In this document: positions 35,293 to 43,515 of the stretch, one piece after another | Position numbering within the stretch: position 1 is the first letter of the stretch | How the letters are laid out: the number at the start of each line of letters is the position of its first letter | NCBI GenBank assembly: GCA_034189195.1 | Contig: JAXHVI010000179.1 | Location: 1-64,000 of the forward strand | DNA from: Desulfosudis sp034189195 | GTDB taxonomy: Bacteria; Desulfobacterota; Desulfobacteria; Desulfobacterales; Desulfosudaceae | Length of the DNA stretch: 64,000 nt | Direction of reading: 5' to 3' | Program-made: the position numbers and the translations under genes | Notes under the pieces: generated by a model | Seen by the model: the letters and a program-made list of their open reading frames with translations, nothing else | Databases searched by the model: none | What the model was told of the DNA's origin: nothing

Positions 35293-36758
35293 CCAATCCG
35301 TTTCCCAAAAAAGAAACCCGACAAGCGTTGACCGAGGCGTTACCAGAAAATGATCAAGCCTCCTCCGCCCCTTCGGCCCAGGTTGCCTACACCTATGTGC
35401 CTCCCAGCCATGCCCGCGCCCTTGACCCTGAAAACACGTTGGTCGAAGGCATACGCGGTGCCGGTAAAAGCTTCTGGTGGGCGGCGCTCAATTCCGAGCC
35501 CCATCGCCGCTATGTGGCTTCGGCTTTTCCCGAAGCGCGCATCGGCCATAATGTCGAGACTTCTCAGGGATTCGGCTCTCAATTGCAAAATTCCGACGCA
35601 CCCAGCAAGGATACATTGGCCCAGCTGACCGAGTCCTTTGAGCCTCGCCAGGTTTGGAGAGCGATTGTCGCGGTCCATATCGGCTTTCCTTCACCGTTTC
35701 CCAAGGGTAGATGGCGGGACAGGGTCCAGTGGGTCACCAACAACCCCGAAGAATATGACGAGTTGTTATATGCGGCGGATGAACGCCTGAAAAGCGACGG
35801 CAAACTGCGCTTGATCTTGTTCGATGCTCTTGACCGTTTGGCGGATGATTGGAAACACATTCGTCCGCTCGCCCGGTCTTTGCTTCAGGTGGCCCTTGAT
35901 TTGCGTGCCTGCCAGGCGATTCGGACAAAACTTTTTGTCAGGCCGGATATGATCGAAGACCGCGACATCTTGAATTTTCCCGATTCATCAAAACTGTTGG
36001 CCAGAAAAGTGCCCTTGACCTGGCAACGGGCGGACTTGTATGCATTGCTGTTCCAATGTCTCGGCAATGCCCCCGACCCTGGAGGCGCCGCCTTCCGTGA
36101 CCATTGCCTCAATTTTTTTGATCTACGGTGGAATCAGGATGTTGCAAGTAATGCCTGGATCGTGCCGAAGAGTCTGCGGACGGAGGAAGATCGACAAAAA
36201 GCGGTTTTCCACGCCATTACCGGACCGGCTATGGCCGGTGGGCCCAGCGGTCATAAACGAGGCTTTCCCTATACCTGGCTCCCCAATCATCTCTTGGACG
36301 GTCGTGATCAGGTCAGCCCACGCAGCTTCTGTGCCGCCTTAAGACACGCCGTAATGGTCAGCAACCCGGAGGACTGGCCCTATCCGTTGCATTACAAGGC
36401 CATTCAAACCGGCGTCCAGGAAGCCTCCCGCATCCGGGTTGATGAAATCACACGTGAAGACTACCCGTGGGTCCAACAGATCATGAAGCCTTTATTCGGG
36501 CGGATCACCGTGCCGTGCGAATCCCATGAATTCATCTTTATATGGGAGCAGAAGAAGACCATCAATAATCTGATCGGACAAGGCGACAACGTCAAATTAC
36601 CGCCGCAGCATCTGGAAGAGGGGCCGGAGGGCATTTTAAAGGATCTGGAAGGACTGGGATTGATTCAACGATTGCGGGATGGCCGCATTCAGATGCCGGA
36701 TGTTTACCGGATTGCCTTCGGGCTGGGACGCAGGGGCGGGGTCAAACCGATCAAGTAG
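35289..36758 (+). CDS. STAND-like P-loop ATPase of unknown function
   Basis: A 489-residue protein. Walker A is VEGIRGAGKSFWW (Lys60-Ser61) and Walker B is LRLILFDALDRLADDW (about residues 173-188), a pattern like STAND or AAA-type switch ATPases. The middle has RTKLFVRPDMIED. The C-terminus looks like a winged helix (ILKDLEGLGLIQRLRDG). No fused effector domain is seen, so the HEPN protein two genes upstream could be the effector. It is coupled to the ParA-like gene and ends 6 nt before mod. Confidence 0.7.
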   Translation: MTNPFPKKETRQALTEALPENDQASSAPSAQVAYTYVPPSHARALDPENTLVEGIRGAGKSFWWAALNSEPHRRYVASAFPEARIGHNVETSQGFGSQLQNSDAPSKDTLAQLTESFEPRQVWRAIVAVHIGFPSPFPKGRWRDRVQWVTNNPEEYDELLYAADERLKSDGKLRLILFDALDRLADDWKHIRPLARSLLQVALDLRACQAIRTKLFVRPDMIEDRDILNFPDSSKLLARKVPLTWQRADLYALLFQCLGNAPDPGGAAFRDHCLNFFDLRWNQDVASNAWIVPKSLRTEEDRQKAVFHAITGPAMAGGPSGHKRGFPYTWLPNHLLDGRDQVSPRSFCAALRHAVMVSNPEDWPYPLHYKAIQTGVQEASRIRVDEITREDYPWVQQIMKPLFGRITVPCESHEFIFIWEQKKTINNLIGQGDNVKLPPQHLEEGPEGILKDLEGLGLIQRLRDGRIQMPDVYRIAFGLGRRGGVKPIK

Positions 36759-36764
36759 GAAAAA

Positions 36765-38420
36765 ATGTCTAATAAACAGAAACTCGAACTTACCTGGATC
36801 GGAAAAGAGAACCGGCCGCGGCTGGAGCCGCGCATTCTGCTGGAAGATCCGGACAAGTCTTATCATGCCAAACACCGGGTGACCAGGAACGACATCTTTG
36901 ACAACCGGCTGATCTTCGGCGACAACCTCCTGGCCTTAAAAGCCCTGGAGCAGGAGTTCGCCGGCAAGGTCAAATGTGTGTTCATCGATCCGCCTTACAA
37001 CACCGGCAGCGCCTTCACTCATTACGATGACGGGGTGGAGCACTCCATCTGGCTCTCCCTGATGCGCGACCGGCTGGAGATTATCCGACGACTGATGTCG
37101 GACGACGGGTCGCTGTGGATTACGATTGATGATAACGAGTGCCATTATCTAAAAGTGCTGTGTGATGAGATTTTCGGGCGGAGAAGTTTTGTTACTGCAT
37201 TTATTTGGAAAAAAGTCGATAGCCCAAATGACAACAAAGTCCCTATTACTCCAGATCATGAATATGTTCTTTGTTACAGCAAGATACCCGGTGCCAAGTG
37301 GTTCAAACAAAGACATGATAAAACAATTTTGGATGCATATCATCCGCCTGATAAAGAATCCCGCCTTCCTTACAGAGACAGACTCCTTAAAAAAAATGGA
37401 AAGAACAGCTTACGCTCTGATCGTCCTTCCATGTTTTTCCCGATCATAGCTCCCGATGGCACAGAGGTATTACCGATTCATGATGATGGACGAGAGGCAC
37501 GGTGGGCTCTTGGGAAAAAGGCTGTGGATGAATTAATCAGAATGGGTTCTCTTATTTGGAAAGAACGTCAGACAAAAGGAGTGACACGGTGGGTTCCATA
37601 CACGCGAGAATTTGCTCCCGAGGACCCATCACGGCCGCATCCAACGATATGGAATGATCTTCACACGACCCGACAAACCAAGGCACACCACAAGAATTTA
37701 TTCGAGGAAGAATTGGTATTTGAGACACCAAAACCAGAAGATCTCTTATGCCGAGTATTGGAAATTTCCACCAACCCCGGCGACCTCGTACTTGACTCCT
37801 TTGCCGGGTCCGGCACCACCGGGGCCGTGGCTCACAAGATGGGCCGGCGCTGGATCATGGTGGAGCTGGGGGACCATTGCCACACTCATATTATTCCCCG
37901 TTTGAAAAAAGTGATCGACGGCGAGGATGCCGGCGGCATTACCAAGGCGGTGGGCTGGAAAGGCGGCGGCGGTTTCCGTTATTACCGGCTGGCGCCGTCT
38001 TTGCTGGAAAAGGACAAATGGGGCAACTGGGTCATCAACCCGACATACAACCCCGCCATGCTGGCCGAGGCCCTGTGCAAGCTGGAGGGGTTTGTCTACG
38101 CGCCCAGCGATTCGATCTACTGGCGGCACGGCTATTCCACGGAGCGCGATTTTATCTACATCACCACGGCCAGCCTCAACCATGACCAGCTTCAGCAGCT
38201 TTCCGACGAGGTGGGGCCGGACCGCTCCCTGCTGGTGCTGTGCACCGCCTTCCGGGCCAAGGCCGACCGCTACCCCAACCTGACCGTCAAGAAGATTCCC
38301 CGGGCCGTGCTGTCCCAGTGCGAATGGGCGCACGACGACTACAGCCTGCGGGTGGAAAATCTGCCCCAGGCGCCCCTGCCGACCGGGCAGATGCTTCTCT
38401 TTGATGATGACGCGGAGTGA
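36765..38420 (+). CDS. mod: Type III-like DNA methyltransferase (Mod subunit)
   Basis: A 551-residue beta-class adenine-N6 or cytosine-N4 methyltransferase. The catalytic motif IV is FIDPPYNTGSAF (Asp75-Tyr78) and comes before the SAM-binding motif DSFAGSGTTGAVA near residue 345, as in beta-class Mod proteins. The central region about 140-310 is the variable target-recognition part and is visibly more AT-rich than the ends, a sign of specificity-domain exchange. It is followed 13 nt later by the Res helicase-nuclease gene. Target sequence cannot be predicted. Confidence 0.9.
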   Translation: MSNKQKLELTWIGKENRPRLEPRILLEDPDKSYHAKHRVTRNDIFDNRLIFGDNLLALKALEQEFAGKVKCVFIDPPYNTGSAFTHYDDGVEHSIWLSLMRDRLEIIRRLMSDDGSLWITIDDNECHYLKVLCDEIFGRRSFVTAFIWKKVDSPNDNKVPITPDHEYVLCYSKIPGAKWFKQRHDKTILDAYHPPDKESRLPYRDRLLKKNGKNSLRSDRPSMFFPIIAPDGTEVLPIHDDGREARWALGKKAVDELIRMGSLIWKERQTKGVTRWVPYTREFAPEDPSRPHPTIWNDLHTTRQTKAHHKNLFEEELVFETPKPEDLLCRVLEISTNPGDLVLDSFAGSGTTGAVAHKMGRRWIMVELGDHCHTHIIPRLKKVIDGEDAGGITKAVGWKGGGGFRYYRLAPSLLEKDKWGNWVINPTYNPAMLAEALCKLEGFVYAPSDSIYWRHGYSTERDFIYITTASLNHDQLQQLSDEVGPDRSLLVLCTAFRAKADRYPNLTVKKIPRAVLSQCEWAHDDYSLRVENLPQAPLPTGQMLLFDDDAE

Positions 38421-38433
38421 TGGAGAAAAACCC

Positions 38434-41181
38434 ATGAACCGACACGTGAACGCCATATCCGGACGCCTGAGCCTGCGGCCGCCCCAGCGACAATCCCTGG
38501 AAATCCTGCACCGTATCACCGAGATTGCCCCGCCCGGCAAAGGTGCCGACCCGGCGGCCCTGCTGGCGGCCATTCAACGCGAGTTTCCGGGGGTCATGGA
38601 TTTTGAACGGGAGTTCTGCTCCCTGTGTTTTGCCCTGGCCACCGGCGTGGGCAAGACCCGGCTGATGGGCGCGTTTATCTCCTACCTGTATCTGGCCCAC
38701 GGCATCGGCAATTTTTTTGTGCTGGCCCCCAACCTGACCATTTACAACAAACTGATCACTGATTTTACACCCAACACGCCCAAGTATGTCTTTACCGGCA
38801 TTGCCGAACTGGCGGTCTGTCCGCCGGTGGTGATTACCGGCGATACCTATGAAAATGGTGTCGGCGTCCGGGAGCCCCGAAGAGAACGGCTTTTGCCCGG
38901 CCTGAATGAATACGAAGGCGTCCATATCAACATTTTCAATATTTCCAAAATCAACACCGAAGTGCGCGGCGGCAGATCGCCCCGCATCAAGCGCCTGTCC
39001 GAATACATCGGCGAAAGTTATTTTGACTACCTGGCCGGTCTGCCCGACCTGGTGCTGCTGATGGATGAATCTCACCGCTACCGGGCCAGCGCCGGGGTGC
39101 GGGCCATCAATGAACTTAAACCGGTTCTGGGGCTGGAGCTGACGGCCACCCCGTTTGTGGAAACAAGCCGGGGGCCGGTTCCCTTTAAAAACGTGATTTA
39201 CGATTATCCCCTGGGCCGGGCCATGGCCGACGGGTTTGTTAAAGAGCCGGCCGTGGTGACGCGCAAAAATTTCAACCCGGCCGGGATGTCGGCGGAGGAA
39301 ATCGAACGGTTGAAGCTGGAGGACGGCCTGCGTCTTCATGAAAGCGTCAAGGTGGAGCTGGAGACCTATGCCCGTAAAAGCGGCAATGCCATCGTCAAGC
39401 CTTTTCTGCTGGTGGTCGCCCGGGACACCACCCACGCAGCCCAGTTGCTGCGATTGATTCAGTCCGACGCCTTTTTTGAGGGGCGTTACAAAAACAAGGT
39501 TATTCAGGTGGATTCCAGCCAGACCGGCAAGGCGGAAGAGGAGATGATCGAGCGGCTGCTCAAGGTGGAGCAGGCCGACGAACCCACGGAAATCGTCATT
39601 CACGTCAATATGCTCAAAGAAGGCTGGGACGTTACCAACCTTTACACCATCGTGCCGCTGCGGGCCGCCAACGCGCGGATTCTGATCGAGCAGTCCATCG
39701 GCCGGGGCCTGCGCCTTCCCTACGGTCGGCGGACCGGCGTCATGGCCGTGGACCGGCTGAACATCGTGGCCCACGACCGGTTTCAGGAGATCATCAACGA
39801 AGCCAACCAACCCGATTCGGCCATTCGCCTGCGGGCGGTGGTGCTGGATGACGCGGATCTGGACCGCCAGACAGCCACCCTGGTGTCACGCCCGAGTTTA
39901 GAAGAAAAGCTGGGCATCAGGCCCGCGCAGACCACCACCAATACCCGGATCGTGGGGCAGGACGAACCGCCCATCTTCTCCCGGCCCGAAGAGCAAGCGG
40001 TGGCCCGGATAGCCCTGGAGGAAATCCACAAACTGTCCAACCAGCCCGAAACCCTGCCCAGCCTGACCCGTTTGAACAAACCTGAAATTCAAGCCGCCAT
40101 CGTCAAAGCCGTCGAACGGCGACGGCCCTCTCACCAGCAGATGGCGCTGGAAGGCGTTGAGGAGAATCTGGACATTGCCGACGTGGTGGCCAAAACCAGC
40201 GAACTGGTGACCCGGCAGACCATCGACATTCCGCGCATTCTGGTGGTTCCCGGAGGAGAGGTAAAAACAGGCTTCAAGCCTTTTACCCTGGATTTGAAAG
40301 CCCTGAATTATCCCGCGGTTTCCGATGATTTATGGATTCAGCACCTGCGCACCAGCCAACTGGAAGTGTTGGCCATGGGACAGAGCGGGCTTGAAGAGAC
40401 AAAACCGGAGGATTACGTAGTCAGCGGCCTGGTCGACTTTGATGATATCTCTTACGATGACCAGGCTGAACTTCTCTACAATCTGGCCGAACAGGTGGTC
40501 CGTCACTTTCAATCCTATTTGTCTGAAGACGAGACCCGAAAGGTGCTGCGCTGTCGTCAGAAGGAAATCGCCCGGTTCGTCCACGCTCAGATGCAGGAGC
40601 ATTACTGGGAGGACGCGGTTGAATATAAAGTTGTGATCAGCAAGGGATTTACCGAACTCAAAGAGACCGCCTATTCCTACTCCAAATCAGAACCGCCGAT
40701 GAATTATCGGGTTTCTCCGGAAGACAAGAGCAACATGTCAAAATATCTGTTTGCGGGGTTTGAACGGTGCCTCTATCCGGTGCAAAAGTTTGCTGCCGAG
40801 GCGGAACGAAGGCTGGCTGTCATACTTGAACGGGAGGCCGTCAAATGGTTCAAGCCGGTCCTGGGGCAGTTTCAGATTTTTTATCGTCACAACGCCGATT
40901 ATTCTGAATATCAACCCGACTTTGTAGCGGAAACGGACAACATCAATCTCATGCTTGAACCCAAGGCAAGCAATCAGATGGAAGACCCGGTCGTCCTTGC
41001 CAAGAAGGATGCGGCCGTAAAATGGTGCGCCAATGCGTCAAATCATGCCCGGACGTATGGCGGCAAACCCTGGCGCTATGTGCTGATTCCCCACAATGAA
41101 ATTGCGGAAAACATGACGCTGGCGGCACTGACGGCCCGATTCGGGTATAGTCTTGATTTTTCAGGAGCGGGAAAAGAATAA
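38434..41181 (+). CDS. res: Type III restriction enzyme helicase-nuclease (Res subunit)
   Basis: A 915-residue SF2 translocase with nuclease. It shows Walker A ATGVGKTRLMGAF (Lys74), the DEAD-variant LLMDESHRYRA (Asp211), LELTATPF as motif III, motif VI QSIGRGLRLPYGRR, and a C-terminal PD-(D/E)XK site in YQPDFVAETDNINLMLEPKA. Together with Mod it should cut unmethylated DNA. ATG 38434 has GGAG 8 nt upstream, just after the mod stop; an earlier ATG overlapping mod lacks a ribosome site. Confidence 0.9.
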   Translation: MNRHVNAISGRLSLRPPQRQSLEILHRITEIAPPGKGADPAALLAAIQREFPGVMDFEREFCSLCFALATGVGKTRLMGAFISYLYLAHGIGNFFVLAPNLTIYNKLITDFTPNTPKYVFTGIAELAVCPPVVITGDTYENGVGVREPRRERLLPGLNEYEGVHINIFNISKINTEVRGGRSPRIKRLSEYIGESYFDYLAGLPDLVLLMDESHRYRASAGVRAINELKPVLGLELTATPFVETSRGPVPFKNVIYDYPLGRAMADGFVKEPAVVTRKNFNPAGMSAEEIERLKLEDGLRLHESVKVELETYARKSGNAIVKPFLLVVARDTTHAAQLLRLIQSDAFFEGRYKNKVIQVDSSQTGKAEEEMIERLLKVEQADEPTEIVIHVNMLKEGWDVTNLYTIVPLRAANARILIEQSIGRGLRLPYGRRTGVMAVDRLNIVAHDRFQEIINEANQPDSAIRLRAVVLDDADLDRQTATLVSRPSLEEKLGIRPAQTTTNTRIVGQDEPPIFSRPEEQAVARIALEEIHKLSNQPETLPSLTRLNKPEIQAAIVKAVERRRPSHQQMALEGVEENLDIADVVAKTSELVTRQTIDIPRILVVPGGEVKTGFKPFTLDLKALNYPAVSDDLWIQHLRTSQLEVLAMGQSGLEETKPEDYVVSGLVDFDDISYDDQAELLYNLAEQVVRHFQSYLSEDETRKVLRCRQKEIARFVHAQMQEHYWEDAVEYKVVISKGFTELKETAYSYSKSEPPMNYRVSPEDKSNMSKYLFAGFERCLYPVQKFAAEAERRLAVILEREAVKWFKPVLGQFQIFYRHNADYSEYQPDFVAETDNINLMLEPKASNQMEDPVVLAKKDAAVKWCANASNHARTYGGKPWRYVLIPHNEIAENMTLAALTARFGYSLDFSGAGKE

Positions 41182-41211
41182 CCGGCAACAACGATTTTTG
41201 GGAAACAGACC

Positions 41212-42271
41212 ATGACAACAGGACGCAATGATCCCTGCCCCTGCGGCAGCGGGAAAAAATACAAACGGTGTTGTCTGGCTAAAACAGCCACATCCGTCCA
41301 GGATTTGCACTATCAGCGATTGTCCGATGCGTATGATCGGCTGGTCGACCGTCTGTCCGCCCATGCCGAAAAGGTCTTCGGCAGGGAGGCGGTTCGTGTG
41401 GCCATGGACGAGCTTCTGCTGTGGCCGGAAGAAGAAGACATTAATGAAGAAACCCTTCGCCGGATCGGCCCCCTGTTCTGGCCGTTTTACCTGTTTAACT
41501 GGGAATACGATCCCATTGATGCCTTGATAAAGCTTGAGGGACCGGAGGAGCGGACGGTGGCCGAGCTGTACGCCGAGAGCCGAGGGTCCAGGCTTGATTC
41601 GCAAGAGAAACTGCTGATCGAAAGCATCAATCGCAGGCCGTACACGTTCATGGAAGTGATAAGCGTGAACCGGGGAAGGGGCATGACGCTGCAAGACATT
41701 CTCAAAGGCGACCTGATTGAGGTCTGCGAGCGCATGGGGTCTCAATATGCGCAGCCGGGTGATGTGTTTTTTGGCCGGGCCGTTACCGTGGACGGCGTTG
41801 GCATGCTGATCGGGCTGGCGCCGACCATTATTCCCCCCGGCCACAAAACAGCCGTCATTCAATTAAGACGGCAAATGCGGCGGAATCGGGCCGTCATTGA
41901 CGACGAAGCACTATATGATTGGGACACGGAAATCCGGGACCTGTATTTTGATATTGACCATTCACTGCAAGCCGGTCCGCAAATGTGCAACACGGACGGC
42001 CACTTGTTGGAATTTCATCGGCTGATTTACGATATCTCCTCCACCGATGAGGCTTTTAAAAAGCTCTGCGGCCTGTGCGTTACCATGACTCCGGAAGAAT
42101 TAAGCGCCGACGCGGAACGGGACGATACCGGCCGGATTGTTAGGATCGAGTTTCCCTGGAACCGGCATGGGCACAAGAAGCTTTCCGGACTGCCCAATAC
42201 AACCCTGGGCCATATCTCCATCGACGGCCAGAGGCTGACGGCGGAAGCCAATTCGGCCCAGCGGGCGGCGG
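41212..42271 (+). CDS. SEC-C metal-binding motif protein, 5' part (interrupted by assembly gap)
   Basis: The N-terminus carries a SEC-C zinc motif (RNDPCPCGSGKKYKRCC), followed by a long helical region with no recognised enzyme motif (DAYDRLVDRLSAHAEKVFG and others). The frame runs into 100 Ns at 42272. Removing the gap and one copy of the flanking 121-bp repeat joins this frame to the segment ending at 42680, giving an intact protein of about 415 residues. SEC-C motifs occur as accessory parts of many proteins, including genes in defence islands. It lies 30 nt after res and was likely co-transcribed. Confidence 0.75.
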
Positions 42272-42492
42272 NNNNNNNNNNNNNNNNNNNNNNNNNNNNN
42301 NNNNNNNNNNNNNNNNNNNNNNNNNNNNNNNNNNNNNNNNNNNNNNNNNNNNNNNNNNNNNNNNNNNNNNNTTTCCCTGGAACCGGCATGGGCACAAGAA
42401 GCTTTCCGGACTGCCCAATACAACCCTGGGCCATATCTCCATCGACGGCCAGAGGCTGACGGCGGAAGCCAATTCGGCCCAGCGGGCGGCGG
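42151..42492. repeat. 121-bp exact direct repeat flanking a 100-N scaffold gap (assembly artefact)
   Basis: Bases 42151-42271 and 42372-42492 are identical, and between them lie exactly 100 N (42272-42371). Two contigs that end in the same k-mer and are scaffolded with a fixed-size gap give this picture. Merging the copies restores an uninterrupted reading frame, which strongly suggests that no sequence is missing. Confidence 0.9.
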
Positions 42493-42680
42493 CCTTGCGC
42501 CGGGAGATCGACACCCGGCTTGGCGATATCGGCCAATTAAAGGTCGATGTAATAAAGGATCCGGAAGTAATGATGGGCCAACCCGCAGATGGCGCAGGTG
42601 AAATAGAACACTCGAAGGAACATAAAGAGCTGATGAAAATGAATCCAATGCTGAAATTCAGGAGGGCCAAATGGATTTGA
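42372..42680 (+). CDS. SEC-C motif protein, 3' part
   Basis: This is the end of the gene begun at 41212. The first 121 nt repeat the end of the first contig; the unique part reads LRREIDTRLGDIGQLKVDVI and ends KFRRAKWI. It overlaps the start of the HEAT-repeat gene by 10 nt, so the two are translationally coupled. Confidence 0.7.
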   Translation, partial: FPWNRHGHKKLSGLPNTTLGHISIDGQRLTAEANSAQRAAALRREIDTRLGDIGQLKVDVIKDPEVMMGQPADGAGEIEHSKEHKELMKMNPMLKFRRAKWI

Positions 42681-43510
42681 AAATACTGGCGGAAACGCCG
42701 CCCTGGGAGTGGCCGGAAGATGTGGACAGGATGCTTCTGTCCATTCTTACGGATGGCCGGGCCGACGCTGACGACCGCATTCTGGCCGCGGATCTGGCAG
42801 GAGATTTTTCCGTGATCAACGATGCGCTGGTCGATGCGCTGTTGACCATTCTTCAAAACAGGGATGAGTCGGAGGAGATGCGCGGCACCGCCGCCGTCTC
42901 CCTGGGGCCGGTGCTTGAATACACCGGCACGGACGGATTTGACGACCTGGATGACGACAACCCGGTTTCAGCGGCCACGATCGACCACATTCAGAAATCC
43001 CTTCGCCGCCTTTACACGGACGCCGGAGTGCCCGAAGATGTGCGGCGGCGGATACTGGAGGCATCGGTTCGATCCCGTCAGGACTGGCACCAGGACGCTG
43101 TTCGGGCGGCATGGTCCGGTAAGGATCCGGAATGGCGGCTGACGGCGGTTTTTGCGATGCGCTGGGTCGGCGGTTTTGAAAACCAGATTCTCGAAGCCCT
43201 GAAAAGCGACGACCCGGATGTCCATTACGAGGCGGTTTGCGCGGCCGGTGCTTGGGGACTGGATGGGGCCTGGCCCCACGTGTCCAAACTCATCGAATCA
43301 AAAACGACCGACAAGGAACTGCTGCTGGCCGCCATTGAGGCCGCGGTCAACATTCAGCCCCGGGAGGCGGGAATGCTTCTGGCGGACCTGACCGACTCCG
43401 AAGACCAGGACATTGCCGACACCGCTTATGAGGCGATGATCATGGCCGCAGGAATATCGGAAGACGGCTTTGATGATGACGAGGAATACGACGAAGAATA
43501 CGATACATAA
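42671..43510 (+). CDS. HEAT-repeat-like acidic protein
   Basis: A 279-residue alpha-solenoid protein. Helical repeats are visible at DRILAADLAGDFSVINDALV, EWRLTAVFAMRWVGGFENQI, VHYEAVCAAGAWGLDGAWP and KELLLAAIEAAVNIQPREAG. The C-terminal tail is very acidic (DDDEEYDEEYD). HEAT repeats usually mediate protein contacts; no enzymatic motif is present. AGGAGG precedes the ATG, inside the end of the SEC-C gene. It is the last plus-strand gene of the island run. Confidence 0.75.
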   Translation: MDLKILAETPPWEWPEDVDRMLLSILTDGRADADDRILAADLAGDFSVINDALVDALLTILQNRDESEEMRGTAAVSLGPVLEYTGTDGFDDLDDDNPVSAATIDHIQKSLRRLYTDAGVPEDVRRRILEASVRSRQDWHQDAVRAAWSGKDPEWRLTAVFAMRWVGGFENQILEALKSDDPDVHYEAVCAAGAWGLDGAWPHVSKLIESKTTDKELLLAAIEAAVNIQPREAGMLLADLTDSEDQDIADTAYEAMIMAAGISEDGFDDDEEYDEEYDT

Positions 43511-43515
43511 ACCGC

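Noticed and set aside
38287..39810. 507-codon minus-strand frame
   Set aside because: Antisense to res and the end of mod, with no ribosome site or domain.
42151..42492. Tandem duplication inside the SEC-C gene
   Set aside because: The exact 121-nt identity on both sides of a 100-N block is what unmerged contig ends produce; merging restores the frame.
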